Source of the DNA: Closterium sp. NIES-65
Taxonomy: Eukaryota; Streptophyta; Zygnematophyceae; Desmidiales; Closteriaceae
Length of the DNA stretch: 64,000 bases
Assembly (NCBI GenBank): GCA_948144175.1
Contig: CANXME010000230.1
Location: 58,591 to 122,590 of the forward strand
Reading direction: 5' to 3'
Both the position numbers and the translations under genes were made by a program. The stretch's first letter is position 1. The number at the start of each line of letters is the position of its first letter. The notes below the pieces were generated by a model that searched no databases, was not told the origin of the DNA, and was given only the letters and a program-made list of their open reading frames with translations. Positions 20,397 to 31,367 of the stretch are shown piece by piece.

Positions 20397-21960
20397 CTAG
20401 AGCTCCACCTCCAAGCGCATCTCTTCCTCTGTCACGGGCGGGTGTGTCGTGCCTTCCGCACACGTGGGCTCCGCGTCGTCGATGGCGACGTATTCCGCCG
20501 CCGTCATTGCCGCATCCCCGAGGGCGAGCCTGTTAATAAGCGTCCCGACATCATCGATGTCATCGTCGAGTTCGATGTCGGGATAAGCTGCGGGGATGGG
20601 CTCATCGTCATGCACGTGCGGCAGCTCCAGTGACCACGAGAGGGGAAGACACCCCGTGCGCCACCAGCACCGTTGAATGGTGCGCGCGCCGACGGAGGTC
20701 CACGACTCCGACAGCCACTCGAGCACATCTCGCAGATTCGGCCGGAATCGAGCGACCGCGGAAGTCGCTCCGTCGGCGTTCCATAAACCCGAGAAGGCCC
20801 GCAGCCAATGCTGACGGTAGCGGGCCTTCGCGGTGGCGATTATGCCCTGGTCAAGCGGCTGAGTGAATGCCGTGGTATTGGGCGGCAGGAAGACAAGCCG
20901 CACGTGGCTCATGCACGTGGTCCTGACGCCGCACACGATCTCGCTCCATGCATCTTGAGAGCGCAGCATGTGGCTGCTCGCGTTGTCCAGCAGCACCACT
21001 ATTTTGCGACCCTCGGCAAACATCGCCGCGTTGAGATGAGTAATGAAATGTGTGAATAACTGTTGGACGGGATGGCATGGAAGAAGGGGGCACGGTCGGC
21101 ATCATCGTGAGAACAGACACATGAAAAAATTGCGCTAAAAAGCGATGAGAGTAAAAAATGTGCACATAGAACGCAAAGATGCTTACTGGCGAGGTCATCC
21201 AGCCTTTGGCGTTATGGCGCCAGTAGCATAGCGCCTCAGGGTCGTAGTCGGGCCGAAAGTCATGCGGCCTCTTCGCCTTGCTGATCACAAGCGGTCGGAA
21301 TGCATGGCTACCGTCCGCATTCACGAGGAATGCGACGGTCAATCGCTCCTTCGAGACCTTGCGGCCTGGTATGCGGCCGCTGCTGTACGTGCGCCGCGGA
21401 AGCACCGACAGCCAGAGAGCAGTCTCGTCGAGGTTGAAGGTGTCCCGCGGGGCGACGCCGAGCTGCGTGAGGAGTCGCGGCATCTTCTCACGGGCGTCGC
21501 GCACGGCCGCCATATTTGCGCTGGCGGCCTCGCCCTGTGCCGCACGGCATCTCACGCCCTGGCGCCGCAATGCACGGCGCACCCAGCCGATCGAGCATCG
21601 GAAGGTGGGCGGAATGCCCATGTTCCTGGCCATCGCCGCGACATGGTCGCGGATGGTTTGGAGTGTGAGGGGCACACCGGCGGGTCCTGCGTTTGCTATC
21701 CACCGCCCCATGGCCTGCTCCAGCTCAAGCCAGGCGCCTCCCCGACGGCGCACCGGGTTGTCGCCGTCGGACGTCACAGCCCATCGCTCGGCGGTTTTTA
21801 GGATGCGGCCGATCGTAGAGCGATCCGGGCGCAACCCGTACTGGGAGAAACACCATCGAGCTAGGTCGACATGGCGCAGGACGGGGTGTTCGACGTGGTG
21901 CGCGCAAATGGCGCGCTTGATGTGGAGCGGCAGCTGTTCCCGTCGATTAAATCGGGGCAT
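20397..21960 (-). CDS. Pogo/Tigger-like DDE transposase (CENP-B type), two exons
   Basis: Exon 1 is 21187-21960 from ATG; a 127-bp GT-AG intron (21060-21186) follows; exon 2 is 20397-21059. The N terminus carries two helix-turn-helix DNA-binding segments of the CENP-B/Tc5 kind (LARWCFSQYGLRPDRSTIGR; LELEQAMGRWI ... TIRDHVAAMARNMGI). The catalytic domain shows DDE_1 motifs: NLDETALWLSVLP (first Asp), KIVVLLDNASSH (second Asp) and LPPNTTAFTQPLDQGII (third Asp), with the PLDQG signature typical of pogo/Tigger enzymes. The intron removal is in phase and joins the fold correctly. The frame ends in TAG at 20397-20399, followed by an in-frame open extension described separately. No clear terminal inverted repeats or TA target duplication were found, so the copy may be domesticated, or old with decayed ends. 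Confidence 0.87.
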
Positions 21961-21964
21961 TGTG

Positions 21965-22024
21965 TCAGGATAAGGTGAGTGAACTAACTGTCTTAGTGAA
22001 ATTGTTGTTCACATTTTATCCTGA
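21965..22024. repeat. Imperfect inverted repeat just upstream of the transposase ATG
   Basis: TCAGGATAA at 21965-21973 is mirrored by TTATCCTGA at 22016-22024, and GTGAAC is mirrored by GTTCAC inside. The arms flank about 40 bp directly before the transposase start. It could be a sub-terminal transposase-binding site or an operator-like element. Confidence 0.5.
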
Positions 22025-23137
22025 GTTCGAATTCACCTGGGACAAGGTTGGGGTCTATTCTTTGGGGCTTGGAACTGTACGTGTGGTTGGAGTTCGTTCC
22101 ATGCACCTGGCTTGCACATTTGACGTTTTAGGTTGGTAACCTTACGTTCAATTGTCTGACGTGGTGTATGAGAACAATGCCTGGCTACAATAACGCTTGT
22201 ACCCAGCACAGGCAGATTACACGTGGGATCGTGAATTTGCCAACGTTGTCTGTTACACGCACAATGATCCGTGCCTAGGTGGCGGGGTGGATTGGCGATT
22301 GCGTTCACGAAGCCTCGTTCGTTTCGTCCACTCACTTTCGCGGTGCAGGCTCCTGGCCTGGAAACGGGGCACAGCAGGGTTGGCGTTGGTTGTTCGGGAC
22401 TGCACGTGTTAAACTGTCCGAGTCGCGCGCACTGTTTCCTGCCACCCCGGGGGCTTGTACTGTGGGAGCAGCAAGCGGGGGTTTCCTGCTGGGGGGCAGC
22501 GTTTCCATCCAGTGCATGGCAATTTCGCGTGCATGGGGTGAGCATCAGCTGTAGCCAGCTTGTTCCATGCACTGCTTTTCCTGCCCGGGTCAGAGCGGGA
22601 ATCCAGTTATTGGGAGACCTCCTCCTGCCCTGCATTGCATGTGACGGATTTTCTCACCATCTCTTCTCCCCACCACCCACCAGACTGTTGCAATCATAAA
22701 GTTTGTAACGGAGAGTTACAGTGCGATTGGCTAGAGCTTCAAGAAGGTGGAAATGGTTCGACTACGGTGGAATGACATCACCTGCGGACGTTCCATCTTC
22801 CTCGCCGTGAGGCCCTCTCACTCTTCTCCCTCTCCCTCCTACCCAACCTGCTTCTGTTCAGTGTTCTGTTCCACGACCCTAGGGATCTGACCAAACTTGT
22901 GAAACCCTAGTTGTCACTTTTGTGAGCTTCGTTCCTTTGTCACAACGAATTCCTGGCCTGAGCTGCCAAAAAAAAATTCACCTTTCTCGTTGCGCGTAGT
23001 TCTCTCGCGGTAAGTGCGCTCCGTCGATGCGTCGACATGGAATACTGACACTTTTTCCTGCTACATCGGGGCGATAAGATTATGTAAAAAGGAAATCTGT
23101 ATCTTAGAATTCTCTTCAGACACCCCCATCCGCGAAT
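22025..23137. promoter_or_regulatory. Upstream region of the cryptochrome gene
   Basis: About 1.1 kb between the transposase and the cryptochrome ATG. It has mixed composition, with a short A-run at 22969-22976 and no recognisable coding domain. It presumably holds the cryptochrome promoter and 5' UTR; I could not identify a core promoter. Confidence 0.35.
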
Positions 23138-26100
23138 ATGACGTCGAGTCAGGTGTCAGCAGCGTTTGCAGCGGCGCGCACGTCGAAGGTGACAACGATA
23201 GTGTGGTTCCGCCGCGACCTGCGCGTCGAGGACAACCCCGCTCTCATCGCGGCGGCGCAGCAGGGCGCGGTGGTGCCGCTCTTCGTGTGGTCCCCGGAGG
23301 AGGAGGGACAGTTCTTCCCCGGCCGCGTGTCGCGCTGGTGGCTGCGCAACTCGCTCTCGCAGCTGCACGCCGCGCTCACGGCTCTGGGCGTGCCGCTGTT
23401 CATGCGGCGCGCCAAGTCGACCCTGGCGGTGCTGCTGGAAGTCATGGCGGCCACCGGCGCCACGCAGGTCTTCTACAACCACCTCTACGGTGCGCTGCCC
23501 TCCGCCCATCGCCCCTCCCTGTTTCCGTGCATGGGCTTCTCAAATCTGGCCCTTTCCTTCTCGTCCCTCCATTGTATGCCGCCCGTGTCGATGACCCGTC
23601 GACCACCGACCTTACAGATCCCTCATGCTACTCCCTCACTCCCTCCCTCCCTCTTGCCCTCCCCCTCTCCCCATCCCGCCCCCACTCCCCCATCTCCGCG
23701 CAGACCCCGCGTCGTTGGTGCGCGACCACCGCGTGAAGCAGGAGCTGAGTCGGCGCGGAGTGGTGGTGCGCTCGTTCAACGCGGATCTGCTCTTCGAGCC
23801 CTGGGAGATCTTCGACGACCACGGCAAGGCCTTCACCACCTTCCGCTCCTTCTGGCGCCACTGCCTGCACCACCCGCGCCCCTCGCGCCCCGACCCGCCG
23901 CTCCCCGCGCCCGCGCGCCTGTGCGGGCCGCTGGGGTTCGTGCGGAGCGTGGCGGTGGACCTGCTGGGGCTCGAGGCGGACGACGAGCGCCCCAGCAACG
24001 ACCTGCTCGCGCGCGCCTGGCTGCCCGGCTGCACCAACGCGGACCGCGCGCTCGTCGCGTTCCTGCACGGGCCGCTGCTCGAGTACGCCGCGAACCGCAG
24101 CAAGGCGGACAGCGCGACGACGTCGCTGCTCTCCCCGCACCTGCACTTCGGCGAGATCTCCGCGCGCCGCATCTTCCACGAGTGCCAGCGCCTCAGCGTC
24201 GCGTGGCAGAAGGACGGCCTTCCGCGCGCGGCGGAGAGCGTCGCGCAGTTCGTGCGCGCGCTGGGCTTCCGCGAGTACTCGCGCTACCTCTCCTTCAACT
24301 TCCCCTTCACGCACGAGCGCTCGCTCCTCGCGAACCTCAAGCACTTCCCGTGGCGCGTGGACGAGCACATGTTCAAGCTATGGCGGCAGGGGCGCACGGG
24401 GTACCCGCTCGTCGACGCGGGGATGCGCGAGCTGTGGGCGACGGGGTGGCTGCACAACCGCATCCGCGTGGTGGTGGCGTCGTTCTGCGTGAAGTTCCTG
24501 CAGCTGCCGTGGCGGTGGGGCATGAAGTACTTCTGGGACACGCTGCTCGACGCCGATCTCGAGGCCGACGTGCTGGGCTGGCAGTACATCAGCGGCTCGC
24601 TGCCCGACGGCCACGAGCTGGATCGCATGGATGATCCCGAGGAGGACGGGTATCGTTTTGACCCCGAGGGGGAATACGTGCGGAGATGGGTGCCGGAACT
24701 CGCGCGCGTGCCGACGGATTGGATCCACCACCCGTGGGACGCGCCGCCCGTCGTGCTGCGCATGGCGGGGGTGGAGCTCGGCGCGAATTACCCGCGGCCG
24801 GTGCTTGATGTGCTGACGGCGCGGCAGCGGCTGCAGGAGGCGGTGGATACGATGTGGCAGCGCGAGGCGGCGCTGAAGGCGGCGGCCGCCAACGGGTGCG
24901 ATGAGGGGCTGGGCGACACGGAGGAGGTGCTCGTCGCGTTCTCGCGCGCGCCCGACCACCGCCTGCCCATGCGCGTGCACACCGCGCTCGTGCGCCCCGA
25001 GCTCAGCTGCGCCAACGGCGCCTCCGCCCCCGCCGCGTCGCACAGCACGCTGGTGGCCAGCGCGAGGGGCGGCGGAGGGGGGTTGGCGCGCTCCGCGTCG
25101 TGCGACTCCGCCGCCGCCAGTGGGGTCGGGCCGTGGCGCGGGCCTGCGGATAACGGGGAGGGGGAGGCGCAGGGGGTGCGCGCGGGCGGGGAGGAACTCC
25201 CCCTGGCTGTTCAGATGGAGGCGGCAGCGGCGGCGGTGATGGCGGCGGACAGGGCGGGGAAGGCGGCGCGAGGACCGGCGGAGGGGGAGTGCGGGGAGGC
25301 GAAAAAGCAAGTCGCGGATGGAGAACCGGCGGAACTGGCGGCGGGGAGAGCGGACGGCGCGGACGGGGGGGCCGGTGCGGGCGGGGTTGCGCCGGGCGTG
25401 GTCCCGTGGAACGACCAGATGGTGCCGTACTTCCCTTCCCCCGCCACCATCCAGGCCGCGGAAGCCATTCTCGCGGGGGACGCCGCCGCCGCCGCGCACG
25501 CCATGCAGGCGGAAGGCGTGCAGCCGCCGTTCCCAAAGGACGCGCCGGCGGAAGAGAAGGGCACTCGCCCCCCTGCGCCGGGGGCGCCGGAGCAGCCGGC
25601 TGCGGGGAAGGGGAACGTGGCGGGCGGGGCGACGTCGGCGCTGCCGCGCTGGGCGGCAGTTCTGGGCGGGCAGGGCGGGGCAGCCGGGCACGGGACGGTG
25701 GAAGGGCTGTCCCCGTCCGCGCGCGTGTCCAGTCTGGTGGAACTGCAGCTGTTCCCCTCTGCCCCGCGCCCTGCCCCCGCCGATGGGGCGCGTGCGCCGA
25801 AGGGGAAAGTGGCGGAAGGATCGAAGAAGGACGGTGGGGGGACGCCGGGGAAGGAAGGCGGGGGAGTGCTAGGGAAACGCGGGTTCAGTAACGTGTGGGG
25901 AGATGACACGCCGTTCCCATCTACCATGTTCCGAAGAGTGAAAGATGAAACGCCGTTCGTACCCGTACTGGTGCAACAGCAACTGCGGCAGTACCAGCAA
26001 CAACAGCAGCAGCGGCAGGCGCAAGAGGGGCAGGAGCAGCACCTGGCGGCGATGAGGGCGGGTGTGACGGCCGAGGTGGGGCAAAAGCTGATGGCGCTGC

Positions 26101-27044
26101 AGCAGCAGCAGCAGCGGCTGGCGGCGGGCAATGCCACGAATGCGCGCGACCGCTGCAATGCGCCCAATGACCCCGCCGGTGCAACTAGGGCGGCGCCAGG
26201 CGCAGCAGTCGCGGATGCAGCTGCGCCAGGCGCGGCGGAGCAGCAGAGGGGCGGGGCGGGCAGGGAGGCGGGCGGGGCGGGGGCGCTGTACGCGGGGCCG
26301 ACAGGGCGCGTGGCGCTGACAGGCCTGCCGTTCCGCGTGAGCGCCATGGCAGAGGCGGGCGCCACTAGCACTGGCGGCGCTGGCGGGGACGGCAGAATAC
26401 CTCACGCCCACACGCACGCCCACGCACAGGGACAGGCACAGGCGCATGTGCAGGCGCATGCACAAGCGCAGGCGCAGGCAGAGGTGGAGGCACAGGCGCA
26501 GGCGGAGATAGAGGCGCAGATAGAGGCACAGCTGGGCGGACATGCTGCTGCAGCAGCTGCCGCAGCAGCGGCAGCGGGCCGGGCGCAGCAGCGGGGGCTG
26601 CGGTCGCCACAACGGAGCAAGCCCGAGCGGCTCTCCAGTGAGGTCAGTTGGCCTCCCAGCGCCATGCTCTGCGACCTGCTTCTCAGCCCACACCATCTCT
26701 ACTCCTCCCTGCTCCATGCCCCTTTTCTGAGGCGCCAAGTCTGCTCCTTGTTCTCCTTGCTTTTCCCCCCGGCCCTTCCTCTCCTGCTTATCCTGCCCCC
26801 AGCTATTTCTAACAAGCCCTCTCCACTCTCTCCTCTTCCTCTCTCCCCTCTGCAGGATGCGGCAGCAGCAGCCATGGGCAAGAAGGGGTGGGGCCCGCTC
26901 ACCTTCCTCTCCCTCGTGTCGCCACACCTACCGCACCACCAGCACCACCCAGCAGACCCCCATGCCCTGCCCACCTTTCCCCCGGCCGCTGCTCTGCAAG
27001 AAGGGGTGGTGCCCAGGCAGCACATCCGCCTCTTCCCCTCCTGA
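23138..27044 (+). CDS. CRY: Plant cryptochrome (blue-light receptor) with very long C-terminal extension
   Basis: Exons 23138-23489, 23704-26642 and 26856-27044 give about 1,159 aa. Residues ~18-500 form the photolyase-homology region: TIVWFRRDLRVEDNPAL, EEEGQFFPGRVSRWW, VRSFNADLLFEPWEI, WRQGRTGYPLVDAGMREL, GMKYFWDTLLDADLEAD and PTDWIHHPWDAP. The electron-transfer Trp triad aligns to W334, W387 and W410, and the flavin-proximal Asp of plant CRY1 (D396) to D406. The extension holds the DQMVP motif of plant cryptochrome tails (residues 688-692). It then has a Gln-rich stretch, a His/Ala/Gln-rich repeat (HAHTHAHAQGQAQAH) and poly-Ala. Arabidopsis CRY1 and CRY2 are about 680 and 610 aa, so the extension is roughly three times the usual length. 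The last intron (213 bp) is a multiple of three with no in-frame stop, so an intron-retained form would add 71 residues. It would act in the nucleus and cytosol in light signalling. Confidence 0.95.
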
Positions 27045-27961
27045 TGCCATGCCACCCCACACCAGCTGCCTTTTGCGTTGCTGATTTGTTGCTGTGTAAA
27101 CAGCATTTTTATGCACGATTCTTTCCTGTTACATGGTGTATACATGTCCTAGTTTGAACTGATGGTGATGGCATGACAATTTGCCTGAACACCATTCTCG
27201 CTATAAGCAGCATAGATGCAAGGTGCATTTGTTTGCACACTTTCAATTCAGAATTCCCTACTATGAAAGTAAAATTTGGTGCACACTACAAGATCGCAAT
27301 TAAATTTGGATAAACTGAACAGTTACAACAAAGAGTATTGAAAGTGCAAATTGGAGGTTAAGTAGGTAAGGTGGCAAAAGGCCAAATTAGCATAGCTACT
27401 GTAGCCAAGAAGAGAATCCTACCGTAGTTGAGTGCTACGGCTCATCACAGCACACCTCAAGGATGCACCATGCCATGCCATGCATGCACATCAACCAACC
27501 ATATCACCCAGCACACCATGAATGCTCCTGGAATAACAGTACCAGGATTAGGCTCTAGATAACCGAAAATTCAATTAAACTAGCTGCCGTGAACCGTGGC
27601 ACTGAGAGGCAGAGCAAGGAGGGGCTGAGGTTAGTGGGCTGGGGGTGGTGCACCTGGGACAAGCAGCCATGTGCACACGGCGCAGGGGCAGCATGACAGG
27701 CCCCCCGACACGGCAACAGGCAGCGAGCAGCAGGCAGCAGGCAGTGAGCAGAAGCAGCGGAAGAAGAGAGAGCTGAGTCCAGAGGAGAGGAGTGTGGCTG
27801 GAGGGAGCAGAGCTGGTAGCGAGCAGCAGCGTTCCCGGCACAGGTTACAGCAGGGGCTTCCCACAGTCGTCACGAGCAGAGAACTGGTTAGGAACGGGGG
27901 TAGGGGTGTGCAGAGCAGAGCAGAGGGCGCCACACAGCGCATGGCTTCCCTTCCCCATGCC
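27045..27961. other. Convergent intergenic region (3' ends of CRY and the PWWP gene)
   Basis: Both flanking genes end here. It is AT-richer than the genes and includes TGTAA/TTTGTT-type 3' UTR sequence after the cryptochrome stop. No additional gene was seen; the plus-strand open frames from 27671 are shadows of the minus-strand gene. Confidence 0.5.
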
Positions 27962-30900
27962 TCACGCGGTGCTGTCAGCCCCCTGTGCTGCACGCCCCTC
28001 CCCCTCGGGCTGCGACACGATGGCCTGCACCTTGCTCAGCAGGCTGAACATGCTCTGCTTTATGTCCGGCACCGCCCCCGCCCCTCCCACCCCACCACTC
28101 CCTTCCCCAGCCCCGGCTCCTCCAGCAGCAACCATGGCAGCAGCAGCGCCGTCAGTGGCAGCAGCAGGGGCAGAGAAGGCGGTGGGCAGCGGGGCAGGGG
28201 TAGAAGGGAGGGAGGGTGGTGCAGCAGGGGTGTGAGCGGGAGGGGGTGCAGATGGCTCCACAGGGGGTGTGGGGAGGGCGTCCTGTGCGTCCCACCAATC
28301 GCCACCTCCTGCTCCCCCATCCGCTCCTCCTCCATCCCCCCCTCCCCCTGCCCCTGCTGCAAACCCAGGAGGCAACCCCTCCCTGCCTTGCTGTCCCGCC
28401 ATTCCCCCCCCGCCAGCAGCAGCGCCAGGAGAAGTGGCGGCGGCGGCGGGGGCATGGGACTGTCGGCGGGGGTCCTTGGAGAGCGCGAGGGCGGAGCGCG
28501 GCAGCAGCGAGCGCGTGGACGGGCCCAGCGTGGTGGGCGTGCCCATCCAGGCCGCACTGCCCGGCCTCTGCGCCGCCTGCGCTGGATTCGCCTGGGGGGA
28601 GGGGACGGAGAGGGCGGGGGGAAAGATGCGAGTGGGGAGAAGATAAGGAGGAGAGGAGAAGTGCAGAGAGGGGCGAGGCAGAGGTGGAGGTGGGAAGCAG
28701 AGGGTGGAATGAATTAGTTGCTGGCAGGAGGGAGACGAGGGGGAAAGTCCGGTGAGAGGCAACGGGTGGGGCGCGAGGAGAGAGAGAAAAGGAGTAAAGA
28801 AATATATCTGAAGGATAGCAACAGACACGGGTGTGCCCGGGTGACGGCAATTAGACGGTGATGGAAGCGACAGCACGCATTGGCAGCACGCATTGGCATT
28901 GGCATTGGCATTGGCACGCACCAGGCTGTGGCGCTGTGAGGGTGTGAGGCGGCCAGCAGCGGCGGCGGGCACGAGGGCAGCACCGGCCGGGGGAGGGGCG
29001 AGGGCGCGCGGGGGAGTGGGGGCGGGGGAGGCCGCGGGGGGAAGGCGCGCAGGGGGGGTGCGGGCGGAGGGAGGGGGGCCGTGGGCGGAGGGTGGGGGGG
29101 TGTGGGCGGAGGGATATGTGGGCCTGATGGGGACTGCAGAGTCAATCTGGTGGCAGGAGAGAAGGGGAGCGGGAGAAGAGGGGGCAGGGGAGGGGAGCAG
29201 GGGGCGAGAAGAGAGATGAGAGAGGAGACGAAGGTGAAGAGGAGAGGTGACGAGGTGGTTGAAAGGGGGAGAGCGAGGGAAGGTGCATGTGGAGAGGCAG
29301 AGGGCGAAATGCAGAGAGCAGCGACAAGGACGACCACTGAGAAAAAAACATTGGAAGAGGGAATGGCACGCCAGCAGCATGGCACAGCGTTGAGCGGAGA
29401 CGAGAGGGGAGCGGAGGAAAGGAAGAGCGAGAGTAAGCAACGGGGGGGGGCACCGACGGAGGCGGTGTAGGGGCGCAGGCGGAACTGCACGTCCCAGGAG
29501 CCGAAGAGCGAGGAGCCGTGCATGGCCTCGTGCATCGCTGTTGTCGCTGACGACGGGTCCTCGAATACCACCTGTGTGCATGGCGGGCGCAGGGGAGGGG
29601 GAGGGGAGAGCAGGGTGCAAAAAAACTACGTTTTTTTCAAAATTTGATCGTAAAATACTGTATCGTAAGAAACGATCGTAAAATACAATAAATTTCGATT
29701 TTTAGAAATTAACTGATTTGGGTGGAAAAAAACCATCGTTTTTTTCAGAAAAGGGTACAAAACTGCTGCTGTAACAGGGGGATTGTTTTGTGAGTAGAAT
29801 GAGGGGGCTGTTAGAAGTATTGCTGATGCACTAGGAGATGGTTAAAAGTGTTTTTTGGGTCACAACAGCATTTTTTTTTATCGAGGCGCTTTTTTTTGTC
29901 TAACATAAAAACGACGTTTTTTTCCCAAAAGGTACCGTAAAGAACAATCGAAAAATACAATTGTATTTTTCGACAATCGTTTTTTTTCCACCTTGGGGGA
30001 GAGGGGAGAGGGGATGGGGGACGGGCAGGGGAGAGGGGAGGGGGGCATGGCTGCTGTGGCTGACGACGGGTCCTCGAATACCACCTGCCGCATGGCGGGT
30101 GGAGGGGAGGGGGAGGGTTGGGAAGATGGCGTTTGAGGCACCTGATGCATGGTGTGGCTCATGATGGGTCCTCCACACAGCCTGTGCGCATGGGACTAGG
30201 AAAGGGGTGGGCCACGGGCAGGGGCATGGTTGCGTGGGAGCGAAGGGGTGTGGGGGTGCGCGGCACATGGCATGACATGAAGAGAGTGCGTGTGACATTG
30301 TCATTGACATTGGTGACAACAACCTAACTCCCCCAAGTCTCCTCCTCACCTCAGCAACGCCCCTCTCTTGGCTCACCTCTCCCTCTCCCTCTCAACACAC
30401 CTCAGCGACGCCCTGGTATTTGATGAGCTTGGCGCCCAGCAGCGCTCCGAAGCGCGCGAAGGTGGCGCGCAGCTGCGCCACTGAGGGCGCCGGCATGAGC
30501 TTCGGGAACCGCATGCACAGCACCTGCTGGCCCCCGCCCCCCTGCCCCTGCCCCTGTTGCCCGCCCCCCTGCTGCTGCTGCCCGCTCTGCTGCCCGCCCT
30601 GTTGCCAGCCCTGTTGCCAACCCAGCTGACCCTGCCCCTGCTGCTGCTGGGCATGGGAGTGGGGCTTTAGAAGTGGGAGTGAGAGACGGGAGAGAGAGAG
30701 AGGAGGGGGGTGAGAGAGGGATGTAAGGGAATGCATGATTCGAGGATGAGAAACACCACGATGCTGTATTGAACCGACTCTGCTGCTTCATCTCCATCCA
30801 CGCCACACTACACCACCACACCATCCTGCACCACACCATCCCACACCACACCATCCCACACCACACCATCCTGAACCACACCGCACTATGCCACGCTGTT

Positions 30901-31299
30901 ACACCACGCAACAGCATGCCACACCATGCCATGCCACACGCCACATCATGCAACACCAATTCAGCGCGCCACAGACAGAGCACAACACGCACCTGCTGCC
31001 ATCCTGGTGGGACTGACGTGGCATCTTGTGTTGTCAGCACAAGCGCATGGGGGGGCGATTCTGGAGAGAAGGGCAGGGGCAGAGGAAGGGGGGGAACAGG
31101 GAGGGAGCGGGGGTAGAGGTGCCATGTGCCGTGTGCCGTGTGCCGTGTGGCGTGTGGCGTGTGGCGAGCTACCAGGCGGGACAAGCTCACGCGGGGGCAA
31201 GGCGGAAGAGAGAGGCAATGCAAGGCAGGCCAGGGCAGAGAGCACACAGGCGTGTGTGCAGTCAGCTCAACACACACACTAAGAGCTGTGCGCCTCATC

Positions 31300-31367
<68 letters not shown>

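Noticed and set aside
19800..22030. Complete pogo element with terminal inverted repeats
   Set aside because: I looked for mirrored ends and TA duplications around the transposase and found only the local inverted repeat next to the ATG.
22033..22635. 200-codon minus-strand frame upstream of cryptochrome
   Set aside because: High Cys/Pro/Arg content, no domain and no conserved motif; most likely chance in promoter-side DNA.
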